Shown here: piece after piece, positions 33,521-45,600 of the stretch
Numbering within the stretch: the stretch's first letter is position 1
Layout of the letters: each line of letters starts with the position of its first letter
Assembly (NCBI GenBank): GCA_002007465.1
Contig: LNAC01000762.1
Coordinates: 579,425 to 643,424, forward strand
From: Ailurus styani
Lineage: Eukaryota > Chordata > Mammalia > Carnivora > Ailuridae
DNA: 64,000 bases
Reading direction: 5' to 3'
Notes under the pieces: model-generated
Databases searched by the model: none
The model's input: only the letters and a program-made list of their open reading frames with translations
What the model was told of the DNA's origin: nothing
Position numbers and translations under genes: made by a program

Positions 33521-34269
33521 GGCAGGGAAAGTGAAGGGAAGTCCCGGGATGGAAGGGCAAACTGTGACAGAAGAATCTAAACACATTACATAAGAAAACA
33601 GCCTCACTTGTGGAGGTGGGAGGCTGAGTGTGGAGTCTATGAGAGTCAGGGCAGAAGGCAGTATGCGTAGACGTGTGAGAGTGGACTAAGTGCTCTTCCC
33701 CAGGGGTCCGGGTTAACAGCCCTTCAACCATTGTGCTGGAATTGAACAATGAAATAAATGCACAGTGAGAGCCAGTTTTCTCACCGTTGGCAAAGGAAGC
33801 CACAGATAAGCCAAGGGAGGAGGCTAGAATGAGTCAGGTGGTAACACATTAGATCTGGAAACCACAGCATGGATTAAGGTTGAGCTTAACACAGATACAG
33901 GTGGTTACATACAGACACAGCAATGGGGGGAGAGAGGGAGAGAGAGCAGGAACTCTTGCATACCCATTTTTCCTTGCTCTGATGGCTGAGGAGGCCAAGG
34001 AGCAAAGCCTCCCCACGGGCGTGGGCTCGCCTTGGACTCCTGACACCATTCTCCAGAGAAAGGAAGGAGGGCTCCCTGCAGAAATGGCGGACTCTGGACC
34101 TCGGCCAGGAGAGCTACACCATGAGCCTGGAGCACCTTGTAGTGCCAGAAAATTAAAAAAAAAAAAAAAAAGTGCCCCCAAAAGCCTCCACACTGCTGGG
34201 GTTCTATCAGAGGGATGTAGGAACCAAGTGAATGAGCTCTCGATGGCCAAAGCAGGAACAATGGCAACA
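33521..34269. other. Unassigned intron sequence
   Basis: May hold decayed L1 3' UTR. It includes an A18 run near 34153-34170. Open frames on both strands at 33849-34294 run through that tract and have no domain. Confidence 0.4.
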
Positions 34270-35025
34270 ACATAAAATAGCAATTATAGCCCAAAGTATA
34301 AACAGAGTATTAGTGAGTCCACATTGACATAAATAAATGCCTGAACTGAGCAGAGAAGAGACAAATCTCGACGCAGAATTCCATATAACTCACATAGCTA
34401 TTCAGGGAGCAGAGCCTAACTCCCCACTCTGTGGGTGACACAGGGACTTTCTTCCAGAAAGGACAGCACAGAAAGTGAGAAAGAAAAAGAGGAACCTCCC
34501 GCATGCTACCTCGAGGCCTGTGATCAAGGTTAACATCGGCGGGGATAAGCCACATGGACGCAAAGCAGCGGGAAGGGCACTTCGCCTCTCTGGTCTTCCC
34601 CGAACACATTACTCCGCTCGTGACAAAACACCAGACAAATCCCAACGGAGGGACAGTCTAAACAATGTGTCGGATAAGTAATCCTCCAAACTGCGAAGGT
34701 CCCCGATGCAAGGGCAAGCTGAGAACTGTCACCACCATGAGGAACCTCGAGAGACAATGGTGACTGAATACGATGGGACATCTCAGACTGGACCCTGGGA
34801 AAGGGACGCTAAGAAAAGCTAAGGAATCCCCATGAAGTAGGGACTTGAGTTCATCACGGCGGATCGTTATTGGTTCACTCACGGTTTCCAATGTGCCAGA
34901 CACACCACTCGTCAGGGAAACTGAGGAAGTGGTGGGGGTGCAGGGGGTACAGCAACTCCCTGGACTTTCTTTGCCATCATTCTGTAAACCTAATAACATT
35001 TTGAAAAGGCTTAAACAAATAAAAA
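34270..35025 (+). mobile_element. Old L1 (L1M-type) 3' UTR
   Basis: GGGAGCAGAGCCTAACTCCC, GACTTTCTTCCAGAAAGGAC, ACACCAGACAAATCCCAACG, GAGAACTGTCACCACCATGA, TGGACCCTGGGAAAGGGACG and TTCTGTAAACCTAATAAC follow the long 3' UTR of old L1M elements. Antisense to NOS1AP. Confidence 0.83.
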
Positions 35026-35329
35026 AAGCAGACCGCCACCGAGCAGGATCAGACCACCAACCCTCTGTCCCCACCCCTGCAAGTTCCTCAAATGCCTCCT
35101 GACCCAGCCCGCCAGCCCTGAGGTGCGAGAACGGGATTAAACACAGCTCCGATCTCTGAGAGCTCCCGTGGGGACGGCCGGGCTGGACACGTGTGGTGCT
35201 GACCACGGGCACAGAGGGTGCGCTCGGGAAAGGCTCGGTGCTACTCCCCACGCTCGGACCCCGCGCTGCTGGGGATACATGTGACCACCAGCGTCACCGC
35301 TCTCACAGAGTCCCCATTTAATAAGAACG

Positions 35330-35740
35330 ACTGTAATATAAAGCAGGCTAAAATATAACCGAGGACAGACAGAGACCACAGCGGAGCTGAACCGCAGCTC
35401 AAAGAAATCACAATTCCCTAGCCAAGATTTCCATTTGGGGTGGGCCTTGAAGCCATGACAGCAGGCAGCAGCGAAGGGAGAGAATTCCAGAGAAAGGAAG
35501 AAGAGGCCAGGCAGGACAAACTGGACACCACACGCTCAAAGACAAGTTAGAAAATGTGGCCACAGAACCAGACAACAACGGAGAAGTTTCGATGGGCACC
35601 ATGGAGCCAGACTGGAGGCCCCTGACCACCAGCTGAGAACCCCGTGTTCCGCTCACAGGCAATAGGGAGCCACTGACAGTGTTTGAGCAGAGGCATGACA
35701 GACCCCGTGCTGGTCCAGAAGCTGGGCGCTGGGGGAGGAG
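35330..35740 (-). repeat. L2 fragment
   Basis: GGTGGGCCTTGAAGCCATGA, AGAATTCCAGAGAAAGGAAG, GGCAATAGGGAGCCACTGAC and TTTGAGCAGAGGCATGACAG follow the reversed L2 consensus. Confidence 0.8.
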
Positions 35741-37049
35741 GAGCCCTCCAGCTCCGCCAACACCGCCTCCTCCAGGAAGCCGGACGCACACTTGCCACGG
35801 GCACACTCAAGAGAAACTCCCTTCTCTCTGCAGGCAGGGCACGGGATTCTCAAAGGAGAAGACTGTGTGCCCGGCCATACAATTAAATGCTGGGGTGTCT
35901 GGGAATGGATTAAAGTGAAAATCGTAAATCAATACCATGTCTTTCACTAAACAATCTGGCCACTGACTCCGCACTGGCCCCTTGGCAGGGTACAGTTGTT
36001 AGTTTAAAGGCAGCCAAACTCTTACTTAAATTAAGTGTCATCCCTGCTAAATGAAGACTGCATGAGCAAGCCAACATCGACACCTAATCAGGCTTGAAGA
36101 AGGGCGCGGTGGGAGGGGCAGGCTGGGGCGGAAGACAGCAGGTGCCAGGAGAAGAGTCCAGCCAGGGCCCCTGACCAGGGTCGGCACTGAGGAAAGGCCC
36201 AGGGCTACCCAGCACCACCCGAGGAGGCCTCACCTGTTAGGGGCGCCTGGCATCCTGCTGGTCAGCTTCCAGACCCTTTCAGAAACCCCAGTCAGGAAAA
36301 TCCAGCTTTCTATGTGAGCTCCAAGTCCAAGCCCGAGAAGACTGCCCAGCCCGGCTCCCCACATAGGACAGAATCTTGGGGTCTGAGCAGGCAGACTGAC
36401 CCAAAGCAGGCCTGGTTTCGTCACTCACAGCTGAACTGAGCCAGACTGGATTCCAATCCCTCACGACCGCAGCCCCTCGTCAAATGAGGAATGGCAGTTT
36501 TCTACAGCAGCAGAGAAGACAAGTGTTTGGAGACTCAGAGCCTCCCTTCCAATCTCTTCACCAGGACCTCACCTTGGTGTTTCAGGTGTTAGAAGGAAGG
36601 AGGGAAGGAGAGACAGACCAACCCGTGTGCCCACAGCCTCAGCATGACAACACCTCCCCCAGCAGCTGCACATGGATTTCTCGGCCTTGGCTCTTCCAAG
36701 CGAGCAGGCGGCCTCCACGGGGCCCCTGCTGCCCCACTCTCCCCCTGAAGCGGCCTGATCCTGTTTATCAGCTGTTTCCGCAGGGAGGCTGGCGGAGCAT
36801 GGCCAAGGACCAGGGAAGAACAGGTTGATTTGGAAGCCCTACCTGAGCAAACTGGCTCAACCAGCAGCTCCAGGGACACAGAGACGGGATGGGTCCAGTA
36901 TGTGCAGCATGGAGCAAAGGCAGACTACCGCCGACTGAGCGCGGGAAGGCCGGGTGGGGAGGTCCAGGCCACACTCTGTGCTAACACACGATATCCACCT
37001 CCCGATGATCCAGAACAGGGGGACCGAGTGGGAATGTTGGTCTGCCTGA
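35741..37049. other. Unassigned intron sequence
   Basis: No gene recognised in about 1.3 kb; frames at 35679-35918 and 36484-36879 have no domain. Confidence 0.4.
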
Positions 37050-37185
37050 GAGCAGCAGCGTGGCAGTGAGGAGCCCAGGTTCTGGAACCACTGATTGACT
37101 GTGTGACCTTGCCCCAGTGACTGGAGCACCTCTTCATAGAGGCACCACAGGCCAAGTGCTCAGAACAGTACCTGGTACCGAAAAA
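37050..37185 (+). repeat. MIR fragment
   Basis: AGCGTGGCAGTGAGGAGCCC, AGGTTCTGGAACCACTGATT, GACTGTGTGACCTTGCCCCA and GCTCAGAACAGTACCTGGTA follow MIR from head to tail, with an internal deletion. Confidence 0.78.
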
Positions 37186-37360
37186 CTAACGAGCGCAAGG
37201 ATCGACTTGCTGTCATTGGTATATTTGACCTACACTCTTGCTGCTACATGTCTGATGTTGGGGGTACCCACGTACCTAGAAGAAATGAAACCATTCCCTC
37301 CCTGTTCTTCCCTGGTTCTCCCGGGAGTGGCTTTCGGTTCATACCTCTAAAGAATTAAGG

Positions 37361-37566
37361 GAGTGCCTGGGAGGCTCCACTGGTTAAGCATCGACTCTTG
37401 ATTTCAGCTCAGGTCATGATCTCAAGGTCGTGAGATCGAGCCCTGCATCAGGCTCTGCGCTGGGTGTGGAGCCTGCTGAAGATTCTCTGTCCTTCTCCCT
37501 CTGCCCCTCCCCCTGCTTGTGTGTGCATACGCTCTCTCAAAAATAAATAAATCTTAAAAAAAGAAA
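37361..37566 (+). mobile_element. Can-SINE
   Basis: Head GAGTGCCTGGGAGGCTCCAC, body TTTCAGCTCAGGTCATGATC, tail CTCTCAAAAATAAATAAATC. Target duplication AAAGAATTAAGG (37349) / AAAGAATGAAGG (37567). Confidence 0.95.
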
Positions 37567-37578
37567 AAAGAATGAAGG

Positions 37579-39059
37579 AGGCATCAAATCAAGTTTTAAA
37601 ATATTTACAACGAAAAGACGCCCCGAACTATTCAAACTGCCTTCTCTTCCAGCTCCTCCTGGGCCAGGATAAACAAAGACCCACTTTGCTGGGGAAGCCA
37701 GGATGTGCACACCAGCGACTGAGCAAGCCCTGTGGCGAGGAGACCATTAACAGCAGTGAGAAAGAACGCCGAATCTCCTCGAGAGGGTTCGTGGTTGAGG
37801 AAATTGCTAATAACCACACTAACAAGGGGAATCCTACTGGTTAGCGGGATTGAGCTCACTGTGGGGAAGGGATCTGTCATTCCCACAGCCAACGGCCACC
37901 TGGGAGGTGCCTCTGCACGGAGACCGAGGACAGGGCGGCGGGAGCACAGGGGCGGGAAGGGCGGCTGTCCCGCTGTGAAAAGCCAGGAGACTGGGCACCG
38001 TCGAACGGGCAGACACGGCAGGTTTTCCACCCAGACCTGGCGATGGAAGCACCAGATTCCACACCGGGCGGGAGACTGTACCGGCCCAGGGCCTGCACCG
38101 CCAATCTCGCTGTCCTCTGGGTCCCACAACCAGCCACCTGCACATGCACCTGCCAGCTTACAAAGCCTTCCGTGTGACGGGTCCTGTAAGCTGCAGGAAA
38201 CAGCTATGAGGCGACCTTGCAAAGATGCCCCTCACTTTATAAGGGGGAGCCTGACGTTCAGAGAAATTCACTTCCCCAACGTCCCAGCGCTGAAGCGGGA
38301 AACCCACCCAAGGCTCCTGCCTCCAAGTCCAGAACAGCTCAGAAGGAAACACTCCCAACAGATGGTAGCGCGTGGTGTGGGGGAGCGGGGGACCAAGGCT
38401 CCTGTCCAGTTGCATCCACAGCAGGGACGGAAAGGAGCCTCCCACAACTACCGCATCATCCATCACAGGCGGGGCAGTGCTCCGGACCGGACACCCGTCC
38501 CTGCCTCTCATCCCCACAGGGGCCACACTGCTCCTGTTTCCCAAAGAAGAAAGAGCCGTGGAGAAATTCGCCCCTTGGCTCTCGGGATGCTGACCACAGT
38601 CCGTGCCCTCTCGGAGACAAATACATTCCGGCAAGTGCAGAGACCGAGGTCTCTAGAAGGAGAGCTCCCGGAAGGGATGAACGCTCCAATTGCCGTGTAA
38701 AGGATAAGCAGAAGTTCGGCAGAGTCCTGATGAGACCGACTCCAGGCCTGTGGAGAAAGGGGTGCTTCCCAGACAGGGGGGAAGAGCAGGAGCAGAGGTG
38801 GGCCCCAATGGGACCGCCACCGTGGCCTGAGGGTCCCCATAGAACCCCGTGTGCCTTGCACAGACTTCAGGCTCCGGCCCGCAGGCAATGAACACCACCA
38901 AGTGGTTTCAAGCAGGATGATCTCTGCAGACTCGCCTTCAGACAGAGGAGCCGGGCTGCCGTGCAGAGGATGGGGAGGGTGTGGTCCAGCCTGGGGCACA
39001 GCCACCGCACGGGGGGCTCCTGCGACAGGGCGCACAGTGACAGGACAGGGCCCTCCCCT
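37579..39059. other. Unassigned GC-rich intron sequence with long overlapping frames
   Basis: The longest open frame of the window (322 codons, plus strand, 37732-38700) lies here, with other long frames in plus frame 3 and on the minus strand over the same bases. None shows a domain, signal peptide, membrane span or codon-use asymmetry that I can see. Judged non-coding; see findings. Confidence 0.45.
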
Positions 39060-39400
39060 CCAGGTAGGGGTTCACAGGAGACGCACATTTGAGCAATACT
39101 GGAAAGGCCCCATCAGTAAGGGTGACTGCTGTAGGGGCAGTAAGGTGACCCTGAGGTTTCTGGCTTCCATTCCTGCACAGATAAGATGTCTGCAATGAGA
39201 TAAGCAAACGTGAGGAGAAAAAAAAGACTCCGGGGAGACGGTTCACAGCAAAGAGAAGAGACTGTGGAAATGATGAATTCCATTTGTGACATACTGAATC
39301 GAGGCACCTTTGGGACATCCAAGTGGGGGTGTCACACAGGATGTATGGGTCTCAAACTCTAAAGAGAAGTTTATAGAAATCAAATGATGACCATATTCAC
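39060..39400 (-). repeat. L2 fragment
   Basis: AGGTTTCTGGCTTCCATTCC, TGAGGCACC-like GAGGCACCTTTGGGACATCC and AGTGGGGGTGTCACACAGGA with TATGGGTCTCAAACTC follow the reversed L2. Confidence 0.75.
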
Positions 39401-39604
39401 ACCCAGTGCTGTACACTGTCGGCCAAGTTTCCCAGACCGGAGAAAGGCACCATCAGGGGCACAGAGGATGCTGCCCGGACTGACGTTAGGTAACGCGGGG
39501 CCCGGCAGCATGTTCTCGGAGGATGTCTGCGCCCGGAGTAAGTAGGCTGCAGACTCGTGCTGTTCTGACAACATAACCATACCACATTCAAGCTCTAGAC
39601 AGAA

Positions 39605-39800
39605 TCCCAGATTTCCCCCTTCTCAGCCCTGTGACTGGGACGAGTGAGTGAGCCTCTCTGGGCCTCAGTTTCCTCATCTGTAAAATGGGACATGACCATG
39701 CCTATATCATGCAGAGTTGTGGAGAGGATCAAGTCACGTGACACTCACGAAGCTCTTTGCCAGAGCCTGACACCATGACACAGCACATAGCACAGTCTCT
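39605..39800 (+). repeat. MIR element
   Basis: GAGCCTCTCTGGGCCTCAGT, TTCCTCATCTGTAAAATGGG, GTTGTGGAGAGGATCAAGTC and CACATAGCACAG follow the MIR core and 3' half. Confidence 0.93.
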
Positions 39801-39844
39801 ATTCAAATTTGGTCATTACTGATAAGGACAACAGCAGTGTCATT

Positions 39845-39950
39845 AGATTGAGTGAGTCACTTCCCTTCTGGGGACCCTTATCTGTAAAGCAGGGGTAAGA
39901 CTTGTTTTCTATGGGGCTCCTGGAGACTAAAATTAGAGGACAATGGACAT
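39845..39950 (+). repeat. MIR fragment
   Basis: TGAGTCACTTCCCTTCTGGG, TATCTGTAAAGCAGGGGTAA and CTCCTGGAGACTAAAATTAG resemble a second MIR core just after the first. Confidence 0.65.
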
Positions 39951-40104
39951 GAACATGGACTTAACTATGAATTACTCCTAAGGAGTGGATCGGGTCGCTC
40001 CGCAGGGGTCCGAGAGGTCCCCCTGCAAGCAGCTCAGGTCCTCAGTGAGCCGAGCACGCATCACTGTCCTCGAGCATGCAGCTCGGGATCCAAAGAGGAA
40101 GCAG
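39951..40104. other. Unassigned intron sequence
   Basis: Short unique stretch, nothing recognised. Confidence 0.4.
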
Positions 40105-40440
40105 CCACACACTACAGCCCGCGTCATGTGCTGAGTACAAGACATCACAGAACAGCGTGCTACTCAATTAAAAGGGGCAAAATTGGACATATGTTACAAT
40201 ATGGATGGTCCCTGAAAACATACATAATGAAATACGTCAGAGAAAGACAAATATTGTAGAAGATTCTGCTTACAGGAGGATTCTGGAAAAGGCAAAATCG
40301 TAGAGACAGCAGGCAGAATCAAGGCTACCAGGGGCCAAGCGAAAAGAGGCAATTATCCTTCAGGGTACTGAGCTCACACTGGGGACCATGAGAAGGTTTT
40401 GGACATAGACAGTGCTGATGGACACAGACTTGTGAACATC

Positions 40441-40459
40441 TTTAAGATATTATTTACTG

Positions 40460-40503
<44 letters not shown>

Positions 40504-40640
40504 ACAAGCAGAGGGAGCAGCAGGCAGAGGGAAAAGCAGGCTCCCCGCTGGGCAAGGAGCCCAGTGCGGGACTCAATCCAAGGACCCTGAGATCATGACC
40601 TAAGCAGATGCTTAACCGACTGAGCCACCCAGGTGTCCTG
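40441..40640 (-). mobile_element. Can-SINE with expanded (GA)n
   Basis: AAGATATTATTTACTGGTCA, a long (GA)n at 40463-40498, GAGCCCAGTGCGGGACTCAA and the reversed head TGAGCCACCCAGGTGTCC. The L1 flanks TTGTGAACAT / TTATGAACGT give the target duplication. Confidence 0.95.
40463..40498. repeat. (GA)n microsatellite within SINE
   Basis: About 18 uninterrupted GA units, grown from the short CT-rich segment near the SINE tail. Confidence 0.97.
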
Positions 40641-40740
40641 AGAATTATGAACGTATTTAATGCCACTCAGTTGTACACTTACAAATGGTTAAAATGATAA
40701 AGATTATGGATGTTTAAAAATCCACAGAAATCCTCAAAAG

Positions 40741-41269
40741 GATAAGCAGTAGCTCCTTAGCTACTAAAGGCAGAAACATGAACAAATGTGTCCCCAAAGG
40801 CTGGTTGGTGTAGCAGCAATGAAGTGGGATTCTTCCTAACCTCCTGGTGTGATGGAGAAAGACTGCCACTTCGGGCACTGAGCGGGGCGTGCAAGAATCT
40901 GGGAACTGGGCTAGGCAATATTCAAACACTCCCGTGGAAACACAATTACATTATTTCTTACTCCTGAACACAAATGGCTGTAATCAAGACTGCTTCTTTA
41001 AAAGCAAAAGGGTGTTTGGCTTTGATAATAACTGATTCTTCCTAACTCCTCTGCTGATGGGGAATGCATTCAGCAGTCTTGCCCCGGTTTTAAACTCATT
41101 CCCGAATTGCTCACCTTAGGAGCAGAACCAAAGCTTCTCATGCAGGGTGACTTTCCAGTCCAGTATAGGTTCAGGGGAAAGATAAATGCATTTTCTCACG
41201 TGTGGGCAGGACTTCAGTTGGTACTGTGAACCAGATTCTCATATGGTGTGATTTGCCACCCCTACTTGG
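40741..41269. other. Unassigned intron sequence
   Basis: AT-balanced unique DNA, no gene recognised. Confidence 0.4.
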
Positions 41270-41715
41270 AACTCTTGAGTCTCCAGACACACTGACGTTC
41301 TTGCTATTCCTTGAACCCGCAAAGCCCATCCCTGCCCCAGGGCCTTTGCACTTACTGCCCCCTCTGCTGGGTATCATCCTCCAGATATTCACATGGTCCT
41401 CCCTCCCTTCCACATTCACATCTCTCAAGATTCAAAGGTCTCCAGAACGCAGAGGCTATTTTCCAACACTAAAATAGCACCCACCCCCTACCTCCTGACT
41501 CTCTCTATCCTATTTTCTGTTCTGTCTTCCTGCAGAGAATTCACATGTGATACACAATGTTAATGGCCTCCTCCCCTACCTCCAATTCCAACCACCAGAA
41601 TAGAAGCTCCAGGCAGACAAGGGCTTTGTTTTGTAGACTGCTGTATCCCCAGAGCCTAAAATAATACTGGCTTGTAAAAGGAGTCAATACATTTTTTTTA
41701 AATGAGTATAGGAAA
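41270..41715 (+). repeat. L2 element, 3' part
   Basis: CCCCAGGGCCTTTGCACTTA, TTCACATCTCTCAAGATTCA, AATAGAAGCTCCAGGCAGAC, CTGCTGTATCCCCAGAGCCT and GGAGTCAATACATTTTTT follow the L2 ORF end and 3' UTR. Confidence 0.88.
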
Positions 41716-41939
41716 AATATTAGGTTCTGCTCTCGGCACACCATTCTTCATATTGATGAGAATGCCTCGCCCCAGTTCCCCTAAGAAAGCAATGATTTGT
41801 TTTTCCTTTGACTGAGAAGACAGCTGTAACCTCCTCATCGCATGCTGCTCAAGCCACATTAAGTGTTTTCTGAAGTTCGATAAAGTCTGCCCCCCTTTAT
41901 AGAAAACAAAAAAGGTTCTCACAAACATTCGGTGCTTGA

Positions 41940-42345
41940 ACAAATACATGATACGTGCTATATTCGTACAAGGGACTATTATTTGGGAATAAAAAGAAAT
42001 GAAATGCTAATACATCCCGCAACATAAATGAAGCTTCTAACATGATGTGAAGTCGAAGAAGCCAGACATAAAAGGCCCTGCGTCATAGGATGCCACTTCT
42101 AGGAAGTGTCCAGAACAGGCAAATCCATAAAGACAGAAAGTAGATTAGTGGTTGCCTAGGGCTGGGGGCCTCCAGGGAGAGATTGCGAAACGCTGGCTCA
42201 GGAGAGCAATTTCTTTTGGGGGGGATGAAAATGCTCTAAACTTGACTGTGGTAATGGTTGCCCAACACGAGAAACAGACAAACACCGATGAATTATGTCC
42301 CTGAAACAGGTGAATCGTAGGGTGTGGGAATTAAGTGTCCATCAA
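41940..42345 (+). mobile_element. L1 3' fragment
   Basis: GGGACTATTATTTGGGAATA, AAATGAAGCTTCTAACATGA, AAAGTAGATTAGTGGTTGCC and GACTGTGGTAATGGTTGCCC are typical L1 3' UTR phrases. Antisense to NOS1AP. Confidence 0.9.
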
Positions 42346-43224
42346 GTCGCTACCAAAACAAGCCCTGACAAATCAGGTTTGTCGCAACACGATTTCACAC
42401 GTGTGGCTTAAAACTAGCAGAACACACTCATGCATCTGGGTCTGATACAAATTTCTAAATTAAACACAAATTAAATACCCAAATAAATTCAAAGTAAAGC
42501 CGTTTGGGTCAGAGAAGATCTTGTTATCCTATCACTGACCACCTTGCCCCAGTTCTCTTAAATCTGGGGCACACACACTCGGGGTGATCCTCCGCATCGT
42601 GACCACCAGGATGGTCCAGGTGCCAACCCGTCGGAAGAGCCGCTGGAATTAACCAGAACAGGCCCCGGTCCCAGCAGTAACGGACAGGCCCACCCGCACC
42701 CCCAGGAGCACGGCTGTGCAGAGCCCCGCCCTCGGCCGCAGGCTCCACCCACCAAACCCACTTTCTGCCACTTCCCTCTGTCCAGACTACTGCCCAGGTC
42801 AGTCACCCGTCACTGCTCTCACGGCAATTCATTACAGGCGGAGGATGAACTTTTCTGTCCCCACAGTGTGTGACGACCACGGAAGTAGAGCCTGGGGCCA
42901 ACTCCAGCAGACAAACACCGCTGCGGATGGTGCATCCGTTCACGGCACAGGGGCAGAGGGTGGCCCTCGGATAGTCCGGAACAGGCGTAGGTGACTTCAC
43001 TAGGATCACATGGAAACACCGAATTTTAAAATTCTTCCAGAGGATTCTCAGACCCTGGAGAACACACGTATAGATTCCACGAGTGCCATGGAACCCCTTC
43101 CGAGAAGCCCTCATCTACAGACTAAGGAAAAAAAGCAACTAATGCCCAAAGCTGATGAGGTCTTTAATAGCGAACCTTGATCTGTGTCCCTGCCTGATAC
43201 ACACTAGTTAGGAAGGAAGGGAAG
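42346..43224. other. Unassigned intron sequence
   Basis: No gene recognised; 42520-42980 is GC-rich with short frames on both strands. Confidence 0.4.
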
Positions 43225-43418
43225 GGGGAGCCTGGGCGGCACAGTCGGTTGAGCATCTGACCCTTGATTTTGGCTCAGGTTGTGATCTCAGGGTCCTGGG
43301 ATCAAGCCCCATGCTGGGCTCTGCACTCAGCAGGGAGTCTGCTTGAGATTCTCTCTCTCCCTCTCACGTTTGCCCTCCCCCCACCTCTCTAAAATAAATA
43401 AACCTTAAAAAAAAAAAA
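43225..43418 (+). mobile_element. Can-SINE
   Basis: Head GGGGAGCCTGGGCGGCACAG, body TTTTGGCTCAGGTTGTGATC, tail CTAAAATAAATAAACCTT plus A12. Flanks AGGAAGGAAGGGAAGG / AGGAGGGGAAGG are consistent with target duplication. Confidence 0.94.
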
Positions 43419-43431
43419 GGAGGGGAAGGAA

Positions 43432-43600
43432 CTATGATTTATGGAGCACAATCCACATGCGACAGGCTTTGGTCAGTGCTTTGCAGGCATACATATAACC
43501 GTAAGATGCATCTGCCAAGACGACAGCCCAGTTTTACTGATGATTAACAAAGGCCAATGGGGTAAGAAACTTGTCCCGTCATTCAGGCAGCAAACAGGAC
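43432..43600 (-). repeat. MIR fragment
   Basis: ACTATGATTTATGGAGCACA, GGTCAGTGCTTTGCAGGCAT and CCAGTTTTACTGATGATTAA follow the reversed MIR. Confidence 0.7.
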
Positions 43601-45379
43601 AGGATTTGAGAAGACAGTGTCCTGGCCCCCCACTAGAGCACCTCAGTGAAGGGGTGGAATCTTTCCAATCCTTGCTACAAGCCTAACATTCTGGTCCTAT
43701 GCTGGGAGGCAGACAGGGGACACCCTTACACCATGAGGTCCCCGACCTGACCTCCAAACCCGGTGACTATGGCACCTTTGCATGGCAAAGGGGGCTCTGC
43801 CCTGTCATTCAATTACAGGCTCTGAGATGGGGAGATTAACCTGGACGGTCAGGGGAGTGCAGGAAGGAGAGGCCCGTGTACTAACAAGGGTCTCAGTGAG
43901 GGAAGGGGGAAAGCAGGAGGGTCGGAGCAGAGGTCACAAGGCCGGGAGCTGGAAGGGGGTCCAGGGCCCAGGAATTCAGGCCACCTCTAGAAGCTGGAAA
44001 AGCGAGGGCACAGATTCTCTCCTGGGGTTTCAAGAAGGAAAGCAACCCTGCCAACCCCTTGATTTAAGCCCCATTTCAAAAATTTTGACCTCCCGATCTT
44101 TAAGACACTAAACTGGACTTGTGTTAAGCCCCTCCATTAGCAGTCTGTGTTAGGGCAGCTGGGGGGAATACCGGGGCCATGCCAAGGGAACAAGAGAGGG
44201 GTTTGCGTTGTCACCTACGCTGTTCCGAGGTAGACGTGCCAGCTCTGAACTTGAGAAGGGAAGAATTACTGACAGAGGAACACGTGATGCGGCGGGAAAC
44301 CACACAGGGAGAGGGTTACAAACGGGGGGATGGGGTGCCCTGGCTGACCGGTGGCGGGAAGCAAAGGCAGCAGGGACAGGAGGCCCTCGCAAGGGACGAG
44401 GCTGCCCCACACAGCCCGCCAGCCCGCCCAGGACCGGGATGTTCTCCCAAGACAGCACCCAGGGCCACTGCATGTTGGGGTTGTTACCCCTTGAGAAAAA
44501 GTTTCTGGAAGCGTCAGCAATACCAGAAGGGACCTGCGGGAGAGGGGAGGGCTTGGCCTTCCTGGTCACCAGCCCATTCTGTTCAAGGCCACGGAGCCAT
44601 GCCACTCCTGAGCAGCCACATCTGAGAAATCAAGTCACCACTAGACAGAAATCTCTGATCCCATCCTGGGCCCCTGTGAACGCTGTTTGCAACGTGGCCA
44701 AGAGTTCAACCAGTCCACAGCCCGAGGAGCCGCAAAGGGAGACAACCATCTCTGAGCACATCTGGACGCACGCACACAGAGAGCTTCAGGTCCAGGCTGC
44801 TCTAGCTTCCGGGAGGCTGCACCACGGTCTACCGCAGGGATCCGTCCCCTGGTCTTTTCACAGCCAGAAATCCAGTCTTTGGCCACAATGGCAGCTGTCT
44901 GTCCCCTCTCCAGCACCAAAGGCCCAGCAAGATGCCTCTCCCCTTCACCACCTGAAGTTCCCCTTCTAGAAGCTACAAGAGGTTCCAAAGGTGAGGAAGT
45001 AACAGAACAGCAGGTGCCACGCTCGAGCCTAGCCTGGCTCTCCTCGGCAGAGCCCAGAGCATTCCTCCTTCCCGGCACCCCCTCGGCGAAACCTCCTCAG
45101 GTTTCTCTGCCGGATGCTCACGTGGTTATCATCGAAGATTAGTTTTCTCAGTCACTCAGGAAAAGTCCACTGAGCACAGGCTGTCATGCAGACAGACTGC
45201 AAAGTCACTCGAGTGTTGCAGAGGGAGGGGCGAGGTGCCCAAGAACACAAGAAGGGACAAAATGACCTGCGGGGGGTGGAGAGGCGTCCCCCAAAGAACT
45301 GAGGTTTGCACTGAAATCTACAAGACCCTGGCCTTTAAAAGGACTTACATGAAGCAGCGTGGTGTCTCTCGGGGTATTT
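43601..45379. other. Unassigned GC-rich intron sequence
   Basis: No gene supported. A 253-codon frame at 44208-44969 on the plus strand is overlapped by other frames on both strands and has no domain. No repeat recognised by eye. Confidence 0.4.
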
Positions 45380-45600
45380 ATCTGCATTTACAAAATGCTT
45401 TGAAACCCCAAAGAAGGTATAGAAATGATACAGATGAATATAAATATCCCTCTGTGGCTTACAAAGTATCTTTTCATGCATCATCCCAGATTTGACAACA
45501 GCACCAGCGAGACAAGAAGTATCATCCCCTCCCTTTTATAAACGAGGAAGCGGAGATGAACGGTTACACCTTCCATCAAGAAGACTCAGAGCCCAACTCT
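45380..45600 (-). repeat. MIR-like fragment
   Basis: CATTTACAAAATGCTTTGAA, TTCATGCATCATCCCAGATT, CCTCCCTTTTATAAACGAGG and AAGCGGAGATGAACGGTTAC resemble a reversed MIR. Confidence 0.6.

Larger units (their letters stand above)
40105..40740 (+). mobile_element. L1 3' fragment split by a Can-SINE
   Basis: GATTCTGGAAAAGGCAAAAT, TACCAGGGGCCAAGCGAAAA and, after the SINE, TGCCACTCAGTTGTACACTT with AAATGGTTAAAATGATAAAG are L1 3' UTR phrases. Antisense to NOS1AP. Confidence 0.88.

Noticed and set aside
37732..38700. 322-codon open frame, longest of the window
   Set aside because: No recognised domain, overlapped by other long frames on both strands, and lies in a GC-rich intron; length fits chance. 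Kept only as a low-interest finding.
44208..44969. 253-codon open frame on the plus strand
   Set aside because: No domain, overlaps frames on both strands, no splice or promoter context.
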